A stretch of 64,000 nucleotides of DNA. Source: Aeromicrobium sp. PE09-221. GTDB taxonomy: Bacteria > Actinomycetota > Actinomycetes > Propionibacteriales > Nocardioidaceae. The notes under the pieces were generated by a model. It was not told the DNA's origin. It searched no databases and saw only the letters and a program-made list of their open reading frames with translations. The stretch is from assembly GCF_002174305.1 (NCBI RefSeq), contig NZ_MIJB01000025.1, forward strand, positions 62,001-126,000, in the 5' to 3' direction. Of this stretch, positions 38,406-46,230 are shown piece by piece. Numbering within the stretch: the stretch's first letter is position 1; the number at the start of each line of letters is the position of its first letter. The position numbers and the translations under genes were made by a program.

Positions 38406-38993
38406 ATGGCACTCATCGGACTCGTTCGGGTCGGGACAGACCCTCAGGACGCGAGGTTGCAACGGCAAGCACTCGAGCCGATCTGCTCACGTCTCTTCGA
38501 GGAGACAGCATCGCGTCAACGCCTGATCAAGAACCGCTCCGGGCTCCTCGCTGCTGTGGCGGAGGTCGGCGACGGGGATGTGCTTACCGTGACCCACGCA
38601 CGGAGCCTGAGCACGAGCATGGTCGACGGACTCGAGGCACTGCTGGACCTCGTTGACCGAGGAGTCGCAGTGAAGGTCCTCAATGGCCTCGCCGCGGGCG
38701 AGCACGCCGGAGACTCGGAGCTCCTCGCTGACATCCGCGAGCTCAGACAACTACGTCGAGAGCTCCAAAGCTCCCGCATCCGGGCCGGCATCCAGACGGC
38801 ACGGGAACACGGAGGCAGCCACGGCCGACCACGCACCATCAGCGACGAGACGCAGCGCGAGATTAGGATGCGGAGAGATCGAGGAGAATCGTTGCGCAGG
38901 ATCGCCGGAAGTGCTGGCGTGTCGATTGGAACCGCCCACCGCGTGCTGGCGCGACAAGGGCCTAGTCAGGGCACGTTGTCCCCTCAGCCATGA
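38406..38993 (+). CDS. Resolvase-family protein lacking the catalytic serine
   Basis: The 195-residue protein has the size and order of a small serine recombinase: LIGLVRVGTDPQDARLQRQA, a middle GDVLTVTHARSLSTSMVDGL, helix E region RELQSSRIRAGIQTAREHGG and a C-terminal helix-turn-helix (ESLRRIAGSAGVSIGTAHRV). In active members the first motif is VRVSTxxQ; here the nucleophilic serine is glycine (VRVGTDPQ), and the DRLxRS arginine cluster is altered to ARSLSTS. It is therefore probably unable to cut DNA and may act as a DNA-binding regulator. It is the first gene of the island, upstream of the hsdM genes and a pair of direct repeats. The ATG at 38406 has only a weak ribosome-binding site. The gap 38193-38405 shows no gene. 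Confidence 0.75.
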   Translation: MALIGLVRVGTDPQDARLQRQALEPICSRLFEETASRQRLIKNRSGLLAAVAEVGDGDVLTVTHARSLSTSMVDGLEALLDLVDRGVAVKVLNGLAAGEHAGDSELLADIRELRQLRRELQSSRIRAGIQTAREHGGSHGRPRTISDETQREIRMRRDRGESLRRIAGSAGVSIGTAHRVLARQGPSQGTLSPQP

Positions 38994-38995
38994 GC

Positions 38996-39027
38996 TGAGT
39001 CGGTATCGACCGTAACGTGAGTCGGTA
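38996..39027 (+). promoter_or_regulatory. Direct repeat pair upstream of the hsdM operon
   Basis: TGAGTCGGTA occurs at 38996-39005 and again at 39018-39027, 22 bases apart, or about two helical turns. It lies between the recombinase-like gene and the first hsdM, whose ATG is 40 bases further on. The phasing suits a dimeric DNA-binding protein. The resolvase-like protein just upstream is the obvious candidate, but this is inference. Confidence 0.45.
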
Positions 39028-39066
39028 GCGCCTTTGTCGCGTGGTGGAGCAATAGCTAGGAGACGG

Positions 39067-40617
39067 ATGACCGAGGATGAGGCACGCGCGGCAGCGCGGG
39101 CATTGCTGCCCCACGGCGGGAGCGATCCGCTGACGCTGGCGGAGCTTGAGCAGTACCTTGCCGCCGCGGCTGACCTGCTGCGAGGCAGCATCGACCAGGC
39201 CGACTTCAAGGCGTACATCTTCCCGCTGATGTTCTTCAAGCGGATCAGCGACGTCTACCTCGAGGAGTACGCCCAAGCGCTGGACGAGTCCGGGGGCGAC
39301 CACGAGTTCGCCCTGTTCGCGGAGAACCACCGCTTCGTGATCCCGCCCGGCAGCCACTGGGAAGACGTGCGCACCCACGCAGCGAACATCGGCACCGCCT
39401 TGCAGACTGCGTTCCGCGAGATCGAGAAGGCGAACCCCGAGACGCTGTACGGCATCTTCGGCAACGCCAGCTGGACCAACAAGGACAAGCTGCCCGATCG
39501 CAAGCTCGCCGATCTCATCGAGCACTTCTCGAGTAAGGCGCTGACCAACGCCGCTGTGCCGCCCGACGTGTTCGGCAATGCATACGAGTACCTCATCAAG
39601 AGGTTCGCCGACCAGTCGAACAAGAAGGCAGGCGAGTACTACACGCCGCGCTCGGTGGTCGGCCTGCTCGTCAACATCCTCGACCCCACAGAGGGCGAAA
39701 CGGTCTACGACCCGGCCTGCGGCACGGGTGGCATGCTGATCGAGGTCATTGAGCACGTGAAGGCCGCCGGCGGCAGCCCCAAGACGCTCTGGGGCAAGCT
39801 CTACGGGCAGGAGAAGGTGCTCGCGACCTCCGCCATCGCACGAATGAACCTTCTGCTCCACGGCATCGAGGACTTCAAAATCGTCCGCGAGGACACGCTG
39901 CGCAACCCTGCCTTCTACACGGGAAACAACCTCGCGCAATTCGACTGCGTCGTCGCCAACCCGCCGTTCTCGCTCAAGAACTGGGGCGAGCCCGAGTGGG
40001 CATCCGACAAGTGGGGCCGGAATACGCTCGGTGGTGTCCCCCCTAAGGGGTACGCCGACTGGGCGTGGGTCCAGCACATGCTCACCTCGGCGAAGCCGAA
40101 GACTGGGCGCGTCGCGGTGGTCCTGCCCCAGGGCGCGCTCTTCCGACAAGGCGCTGAGGCGCGGATCCGCACCCAGGTGCTCAAGTCGGACCTCGTCGAC
40201 GCGGTCATCGGCTTGGCTCCCAACCTGTTCTACGGCACCGGTCTCGCCGCCTGCGCGCTCATCCTCCGGCAGGTGAAGCAGCCCGGTGAGAAGGGCAAGG
40301 TGCTCTTCATCAACGGTGAAGACCTGTTCAAGCGCGGACGTAACCAAAACACCCTCCAGCCTGAGCACGCCCAGCAGATTCTCGATGCCTATGACCTCTA
40401 CTCCGACATCGAGGGCCGCTCGCGCGTCGTCGACTTGGCCGAGATCGAGGGCAACGACTACAGCCTGAATATCCCGCTCTACGTGGCCCCACACGACACC
40501 GGTGAGAAGCTCACGTTCGCGGACGCTCTAGCCAATCTCGAGACGGCGCATGCCGAGGCAACCAAGACGCGTGCCGCGCTGGAGGCCGAGCTGGTGAAGT
40601 GGGGGCTATCTGTATGA
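39067..40617 (+). CDS. hsdM: Type I restriction-modification methyltransferase subunit, HsdM 1
   Basis: The 516-residue N6-adenine methylase has the N-terminal HsdM helical domain (DFKAYIFPLMFFKRISDVY), the AdoMet motif I VYDPACGTGGMLIEV (about residue 213) and the catalytic motif IV FDCVVANPPFSLKNWG (about residue 296). LPDRKLADLIEHFS and NAYEYLIKRFADQSNKKAGE are further family blocks. With HsdS it should methylate an adenine in the target site and protect host DNA. The ATG at 39067 sits four bases behind AGGAGA. It overlaps the second methylase gene by four bases. That gene encodes a related but clearly different protein, so this is not a simple tandem duplicate. Confidence 0.93.
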   Translation: MTEDEARAAARALLPHGGSDPLTLAELEQYLAAAADLLRGSIDQADFKAYIFPLMFFKRISDVYLEEYAQALDESGGDHEFALFAENHRFVIPPGSHWEDVRTHAANIGTALQTAFREIEKANPETLYGIFGNASWTNKDKLPDRKLADLIEHFSSKALTNAAVPPDVFGNAYEYLIKRFADQSNKKAGEYYTPRSVVGLLVNILDPTEGETVYDPACGTGGMLIEVIEHVKAAGGSPKTLWGKLYGQEKVLATSAIARMNLLLHGIEDFKIVREDTLRNPAFYTGNNLAQFDCVVANPPFSLKNWGEPEWASDKWGRNTLGGVPPKGYADWAWVQHMLTSAKPKTGRVAVVLPQGALFRQGAEARIRTQVLKSDLVDAVIGLAPNLFYGTGLAACALILRQVKQPGEKGKVLFINGEDLFKRGRNQNTLQPEHAQQILDAYDLYSDIEGRSRVVDLAEIEGNDYSLNIPLYVAPHDTGEKLTFADALANLETAHAEATKTRAALEAELVKWGLSV

Positions 40618-42107
40618 GCACCAGGATCACGCAGCGCGAGCTGGAGAACTACCTGTGGGGCGCGGCGATCGTGCTCCGCGGTCTCATCGACGCCGGTGAC
40701 TACAAGCAGTACATCTTCCCTCTGGTCTTCCTGAAGCGGATCTCTGACGTCTACGACGAGGAGCACGCCGCCGCGATGGAGGTGTACGACGATGAGGAGC
40801 TCGCCGACCTCCCGGAGAACCACCGCTTCGCCATCCCCCACGGCTGCCACTGGAACGACATCCGCGGCGTCACGCACAACATCGGCGCGGCACTCCTGCA
40901 CGCCATGCGCTCCATTGAGAAGGCCAACCCCGACACACTCCCCGGCGTGTTCGGCGACGGCGACTGGGGCAACAAGGACCTGCTCCCGGACTCGACGCTG
41001 GCCGACCTCTTCGAGCACCTCTCCACCAAGACGCTCTCGATCGCCAACCTGCCCGAAGACGAGCTCGGCAACGGCTACGAGTACCTGATCAAGAAGTTCG
41101 CCGACGACTCCGGTCACACGGCGCAGGAGTTCTACACCAACCGCACGCTCGTGCACCTGATGACGAAGATGCTCGAGCCGCAACCCGGTGAGTCGGTCTA
41201 CGACCCCACTTGCGGAACCGGTGGAATGCTTATCTCCACCGCCGCCGAGCTCAAGCGGCAGGGCAAGGAGTGGCGCAACCTGCGCCTCTACGGTCAGGAG
41301 CTCAACTACGGGACCTCGGCCATCGCGCGGATGAACCTGTTCCTCCACGGCATCACCGACGGCCACATCGCCCATGGTGACACCCTCAGCCGACCGGCGT
41401 TCCTTGACGGCAAGGGCCATCTGCAGACCTTCGATGTCGTGCTGGCAAACCCGCCCTACTCCATCAAGGCATGGAACCGCGCTGCGTTCGCCAAGGACCC
41501 GTACGGTCGGAACGTGTGGGGAGTGCCACCTCAAGGACGCGCCGACTACGCATTCTTCCAGCACATCGCCAAGAGTCTCGACTCCAAGGCCGGACGAGCG
41601 GCCATTCTGTTCCCCCACGGCGTGCTCTTCCGCCGAGAAGAGGCAGCCCTGCGTGAAGCTCTGGTGAAGTCCGACCTCATCGAGTGCGTGCTCGGACTCG
41701 GTGCCGGACTGTTCTACAACAGCCCCATGGAGGCCGTGGTCGTCACGCTCCGCGCCAACAAGCCCGCCGAGCACCGGGGCAAGGTGCTGTTCATCAACGC
41801 CGTGAAGGAAGTCGCCCGCGAACAGGCACAGTCCTTCCTCCGCGAGTCGCACCAGCACAGGATCCTGGACGCCTATCACGCATTCGAGCCACAGGACGGG
41901 TTCGCTGCTGTTGCCACTCTCGACCAGATCGTCGACAAGGACCACAGTCTCGCGATCCCGCTATACGTCGCCGGCACATCCGGCAAGGAAGCCGATGAGC
42001 ACGTCGATGTCGGCGATGCCGTGGCCCAGTGGGGAGCTGCCGCGCAGGTGTCAGATCAGGCAATTACTGACGTTCTCGCGCTGCTGAGAGCGGAGGTGAC
42101 CGCGTGA
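40614..42107 (+). CDS. hsdM: Type I restriction-modification methyltransferase subunit, HsdM 2
   Basis: The 497-residue protein is a second complete HsdM: DYKQYIFPLVFLKRISDVYD, NGYEYLIKKFADDSGHTAQE, motif I VYDPTCGTGGMLISTA (about residue 196) and motif IV FDVVLANPPYSIKAW (about residue 278). It has NPPY where the first subunit has NPPF; both are active variants. The two proteins share the family blocks but differ over most of their length. A usual type I system has one HsdM that dimerises; two coupled genes suggest a heterodimer, or that each is used with a different partner. It overlaps hsdM 1 and hsdS by four bases each. Confidence 0.93.
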   Translation: MSTRITQRELENYLWGAAIVLRGLIDAGDYKQYIFPLVFLKRISDVYDEEHAAAMEVYDDEELADLPENHRFAIPHGCHWNDIRGVTHNIGAALLHAMRSIEKANPDTLPGVFGDGDWGNKDLLPDSTLADLFEHLSTKTLSIANLPEDELGNGYEYLIKKFADDSGHTAQEFYTNRTLVHLMTKMLEPQPGESVYDPTCGTGGMLISTAAELKRQGKEWRNLRLYGQELNYGTSAIARMNLFLHGITDGHIAHGDTLSRPAFLDGKGHLQTFDVVLANPPYSIKAWNRAAFAKDPYGRNVWGVPPQGRADYAFFQHIAKSLDSKAGRAAILFPHGVLFRREEAALREALVKSDLIECVLGLGAGLFYNSPMEAVVVTLRANKPAEHRGKVLFINAVKEVAREQAQSFLRESHQHRILDAYHAFEPQDGFAAVATLDQIVDKDHSLAIPLYVAGTSGKEADEHVDVGDAVAQWGAAAQVSDQAITDVLALLRAEVTA

Positions 42108-43294
42108 GCCTCAACCTCGACAAGTCGCACTGGACGCGGGTCACCTTCGGAGACGTTGTTCGCAACGTCAATGAGACCGTCCGTGATCTCGAAGCGGCCG
42201 GCATCGACCGCGTCATCGCGATGGAGCACATGGACCCCGGCGAGCTGAAAATCAGCCGGTGGGGTTCAACAGAGGACCGCACGACCTTCACGCGGCGCGT
42301 GAAGCCCGGCCAAACACTCTTCGGCAAGCGCCGCGCATACCAGCGCAAGGTCGCCTACGCCGAGTTCGACGCCGTCTGTTCTGGTGACATCTATACCTTC
42401 GAGTCCGATGAGACGCAGCTTCGCGGAGACCTGCTTCCATTCCTGGTCCGGTCGAACGGCTTTTTCGAGCATGCTCTCGGCACATCAGCCGGCTCGCTTT
42501 CACCGCGCACGAACTGGCGTGAGCTGAAGGACTTCGAGTTCGGCCTCCCTCCACTCGACGAGCAGAAGCGAATCGCTGACCTCCTCTGGTCCGTCGAGCG
42601 CCATCGGGTCAACACGCTGAGTTCCGAAATGGAGGTGTCAGGTGCGAAGTCATTGATGCTTGCCGAGCGCCTAGCCTCGGGTGCGGAGGAGCGCGGCTGG
42701 CCCCTAGAGCCCGTATCGGAGCTTGTTACTTCGGGGCCGACGAACGGGAAGTCTGCCCGCGCTAACGACGAGCAGCGAGGCGTGCCGACCTTAAGCATCA
42801 GCGCCGTGCGCGATGGCGGGGTGCGTGGCGGTGACTCTGTGAAGTGGATCGAGGTTGACCCCGACTCGGTGAGCTCGTTCCGCCTTCAGCCAAGTGACTT
42901 CCTCGTCGTGCGTGGCAATGGCAACCGCTCGCTGACCGGTCGTGGTGGCCTGGTCAATGGCGGCCTTCCCGTGGGTTGCATCTATCCGGACCTCCTCATC
43001 CGCCTTCGATTCAATCCAGACCGGATGCTGCCGGCCTTCGCGACCGAACAGTGGAACAGCGCAGCCGTGCATGCGTCGCTATTGGAGAACGCCAAGTCGA
43101 CGAATGGGATCTGGAAGATCAACGGCAAGGACATCAAGTCCCATCAACTGGTAGTTCCGCCGCTCAGGGATCAGGTCCAAATCCTGGAGGAGACGGCATC
43201 ATTTGACGAAGCGCTCGATGCCGCGCGGGCCGAGGTTTCGACTCTTGAGGTACTGAGCTCTGCATTCCTGAGTGAGATTTTCGGAGGCGACTGA
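42104..43294 (+). CDS. hsdS: Type I restriction-modification specificity subunit HsdS
   Basis: The 396-residue protein has the duplicated HsdS layout. Target-recognition domain 1 (about 1-155) ends in NWRELKDFEFGLPPLDEQKR, followed by a conserved helix; domain 2 (about 200-355) ends in GKDIKSHQLVVPPLRDQVQI and a second helix. The PPLxxQ elements mark each half, and the two recognition domains differ, so a bipartite asymmetric target is expected. The target sequence cannot be read from the protein. Base use is less GC-rich at third positions than in nearby core genes. The GTG start overlaps hsdM 2 by four bases and its stop overlaps the hsdR ATG by one. Confidence 0.92.
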   Translation: MSLNLDKSHWTRVTFGDVVRNVNETVRDLEAAGIDRVIAMEHMDPGELKISRWGSTEDRTTFTRRVKPGQTLFGKRRAYQRKVAYAEFDAVCSGDIYTFESDETQLRGDLLPFLVRSNGFFEHALGTSAGSLSPRTNWRELKDFEFGLPPLDEQKRIADLLWSVERHRVNTLSSEMEVSGAKSLMLAERLASGAEERGWPLEPVSELVTSGPTNGKSARANDEQRGVPTLSISAVRDGGVRGGDSVKWIEVDPDSVSSFRLQPSDFLVVRGNGNRSLTGRGGLVNGGLPVGCIYPDLLIRLRFNPDRMLPAFATEQWNSAAVHASLLENAKSTNGIWKINGKDIKSHQLVVPPLRDQVQILEETASFDEALDAARAEVSTLEVLSSAFLSEIFGGD

Positions 43295-46230
43295 TGGCGC
43301 AGTTCAACGAGGCGAACTCAGTCCGCGACTTCATCCGGGACCTGGTGAAGTCCATCGACGTCCAATTCGTGCCCGGCAACGAACTGCCCCGTCGTACAGA
43401 CGAGGTGTTGCTGGAAGGCGTGCTGAAGAGAGCGTTGATCAATCTCAACCCGGAGATCGAGGCGGATCCTGCTAAGGCGGAGGAAGTCATCTACAGCCTC
43501 CGCGCGATCCTGATCGCGGCTCGCAACAGCCCACATCCGGTGGTTGCCAACGAGGAGTTCATGGCGTTGCTGACCGGGCAGAAGTCGATGCCGTTCGGGC
43601 CGAACGGCGAACACACCACGGTTCGGCTGATCGACTTCGACCATGTCGACGAGGACTCGTCGAACGAGTGGATCGTCTCGACCGAGGTGACCTTCAAGCA
43701 GGGTCGGCTGGAGAAGCGGTTCGATCTCGTGCTGTGGTGCAATGGTCTGCCTCTCGTGGTTGGCGAGGCGAAGACGCCGATCCGTCCGGCGTACACGTGG
43801 ATCGACGGGGCCGCGCAGATCCACGACGACTACGAGCAAAGTGTCCCGCAGTTCTTTGTGCCCAACGTGTTCTCCTTCGCGACCGAGGGCAAGGACTTCC
43901 GTTACGGCACCATCGGCATGCCTGTCGATCTCTGGGGCCCCTGGCGCGAAGACCCTACTGATGAGGATGCGCCGGCGAAGATCGGTCTCGTCGCGGTCCA
44001 AGAGGCCGTCGAAGGCGTCCTCACTCCCCGTGCGGTGCTCGACTTTCTGCGGTTCTTCACCCTCTACGCGACTGACAAGAAGCACCGCAAGATCAAGATC
44101 ATCGCGCGATTCCAGCAGGTCCAGGCGACCAATCTGATCGTCGACCGAGTACTGCTCGGCAAGGTCAAGCAGGGCCTGATCTGGCACTTCCAGGGCTCGG
44201 GAAAGTCGCTCCTCACGGTCTTCACTGCGCTCAAACTGCGCGCGATGGCCGAGCTCACGAACCCGACGATCTTGATCGTGGTCGACCGCATCGACCTGGA
44301 CACCCAGATCACAGGCACCTTCAACGCCTCGGACGTCTCGGGCTTGGTGTCGACGGACTCGCGAGCGCAGCTCCAGACATTGCTCAGCCAGGGCGCGCGG
44401 AAGATCATCATCACCACGATCCACAAGTTCGGCGAGGCACCTGGTGTCCTCGACGCTCGGCAGAACATCATTGCGATGGTCGACGAGGCTCACCGCTCGC
44501 AGGAGGGCGACTATGGGCAGAAGATGCGTGAGGCCCTGCCCAATGCGTACGTCTTCGGTCTGACCGGTACGCCGATCAATCGGCGCGACCGCAACACGTT
44601 CAAGTGGTTCGGCGCACCCGAAGACGAGGGCGGGTACCTGTCACGGTACTCATTCCAGGACTCCATCCGCGACGGTGCGACCCTTCCGTTGCACTTCGAG
44701 CCACGACTCTCAGAAATCCACATCGACCAGGAAGCGATCGACGCGGCGTTCGAGGAACTCGCCACGGATCGCGATCTGTCCGAGAGCGACAAGATCACCC
44801 TCTCGAAGAAGGCGGCCTCGATCGAGGTGCTGATCAAGACGCCCTCGCGCATCGCGAAGATCGCTGCCGACATCGCCGCCCACTTCCAAACCAAAGTGGA
44901 GCCGCAGGGTTTCAAGGCGCAGGTCGTCGCGTACGACAAGGCCTCCTGCGTCGCGTACAAGAACGAGCTCGACAAGCACCTTGGGCCCGAAGCATCGACC
45001 ATCGTCATGTCGAAGACCCGAGGTGACTCGCCCGACTGGGCGAAGTGGACCCCAGGTGCCGAGGAGCTTGAGCAGGTTGTCGCGCGGTTCAATGACCCGA
45101 CCGACCCGCTCGAGATCATCATCGTGACGGCGAAGCTGCTGACCGGGTTTGACGCTCCGATCCTCTACTGCCAGTACCTCGACAAGCCGCTGAAGGAGCA
45201 CACGCTGCTCCAAGCGATCACTCGCACCAACCGGGTGTACCCGCCGGACAAGACCCACGGCCTGATCGTCGACTACCTCGGCATCTTCGACGACGTCGCC
45301 AGATCCCTCTCCTTCGATGAGCAGGCCGTCCGGGAGGTCGTCTCCAATATCGAGGAGCTCAAGACTCAGCTCGCGCCGGCGATGGCTGCCGCACTTGCGT
45401 TCTTCCCCGGGGTCGACCGCACGGTAGGCGGGTACGAAGGCCTCGTCCAGGCGCAATCCGTGATCGCTGACGATGTCACGAAGGACGCCTTCGGAGCGGC
45501 CTACAGCGTGGTGTCGCAGTTGTGGGAGGCGCTCAGTCCCGACCCCATGCTGGGCGAGCATCGCGACGACTACCGCTGGCTCACGGATGTCTACGAGTCG
45601 GTGCGCCCCTCCGACATCACGGGGCGACTCGTGTGGCACGCGCTCGGAGCCAAGACAATCGACCTGATCAACGAGCACGTCGCCGTCGAGATCCCGCAGA
45701 ACACCGAGACGATCGTGCTCGATGCTCAGACGATCGAAGACCTGATGACCGGTCGGCGCACCGACATCCCCACCGAAGAAATCGAGCGTCAGATCACCGC
45801 ACGCATCGCCCGGCACCTGCATAACCCGGTCTTCGTCGAACTCGGCCAGCGCCTCAACGACCTGCGCGAGCGCTACGCCGACATCCAACAGTCCAGCCTC
45901 GACTTCCTCCGAGAGCTTCTCGAACTCGCCCGCGACACCGTTGCTGCCGAGAAAGCAGTAGACGAGGTACCCCGTGAAGAGCAGGGCAAGGCGGCACTGA
46001 CTGAGCTGTTCGACGCTCTTAAGGGCGATCAGACCCCGATCATCGTCGAGAACGTCGTCAACCGGATCGACGAGGTCGTCCGTGGGGTCCGCTTCGAGGG
46101 GTGGCAGTCCACGATCCGCGGCGACCAGGAGGTCCGCCAAGCTCTGCGGAAGACCCTCTACGTCCAGTTCAAGATCCGCGACAACGACGTCTTCGAGAAT
46201 GCCCTCGGCTACGTTCGGGAGTACTACTGA
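43294..46230 (+). CDS. hsdR: Type I restriction-modification endonuclease subunit HsdR
   Basis: HsdR translocates unmethylated DNA and cuts it. The 978-residue protein has the N-terminal nuclease domain, with RFDLVLWCNGLPLVVGEAK giving the PD-(D/E)xK-type D...ExK (about residues 142-158). The motor domain has HFQGSGKSLLTVF (Walker A, about 301), IIITTIHKFGEA, MVDEAHRSQEGDYG (about 397), FGLTGTPI and AKLLTGFDAPILYCQYLDKP, with QAITRTNRVYP as motif VI. A helical C-terminal region should contact the methylase. It starts on a TGATG overlap with hsdS and shares its last base with the ATG of the next gene. Confidence 0.95.
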   Translation: MAQFNEANSVRDFIRDLVKSIDVQFVPGNELPRRTDEVLLEGVLKRALINLNPEIEADPAKAEEVIYSLRAILIAARNSPHPVVANEEFMALLTGQKSMPFGPNGEHTTVRLIDFDHVDEDSSNEWIVSTEVTFKQGRLEKRFDLVLWCNGLPLVVGEAKTPIRPAYTWIDGAAQIHDDYEQSVPQFFVPNVFSFATEGKDFRYGTIGMPVDLWGPWREDPTDEDAPAKIGLVAVQEAVEGVLTPRAVLDFLRFFTLYATDKKHRKIKIIARFQQVQATNLIVDRVLLGKVKQGLIWHFQGSGKSLLTVFTALKLRAMAELTNPTILIVVDRIDLDTQITGTFNASDVSGLVSTDSRAQLQTLLSQGARKIIITTIHKFGEAPGVLDARQNIIAMVDEAHRSQEGDYGQKMREALPNAYVFGLTGTPINRRDRNTFKWFGAPEDEGGYLSRYSFQDSIRDGATLPLHFEPRLSEIHIDQEAIDAAFEELATDRDLSESDKITLSKKAASIEVLIKTPSRIAKIAADIAAHFQTKVEPQGFKAQVVAYDKASCVAYKNELDKHLGPEASTIVMSKTRGDSPDWAKWTPGAEELEQVVARFNDPTDPLEIIIVTAKLLTGFDAPILYCQYLDKPLKEHTLLQAITRTNRVYPPDKTHGLIVDYLGIFDDVARSLSFDEQAVREVVSNIEELKTQLAPAMAAALAFFPGVDRTVGGYEGLVQAQSVIADDVTKDAFGAAYSVVSQLWEALSPDPMLGEHRDDYRWLTDVYESVRPSDITGRLVWHALGAKTIDLINEHVAVEIPQNTETIVLDAQTIEDLMTGRRTDIPTEEIERQITARIARHLHNPVFVELGQRLNDLRERYADIQQSSLDFLRELLELARDTVAAEKAVDEVPREEQGKAALTELFDALKGDQTPIIVENVVNRIDEVVRGVRFEGWQSTIRGDQEVRQALRKTLYVQFKIRDNDVFENALGYVREYY

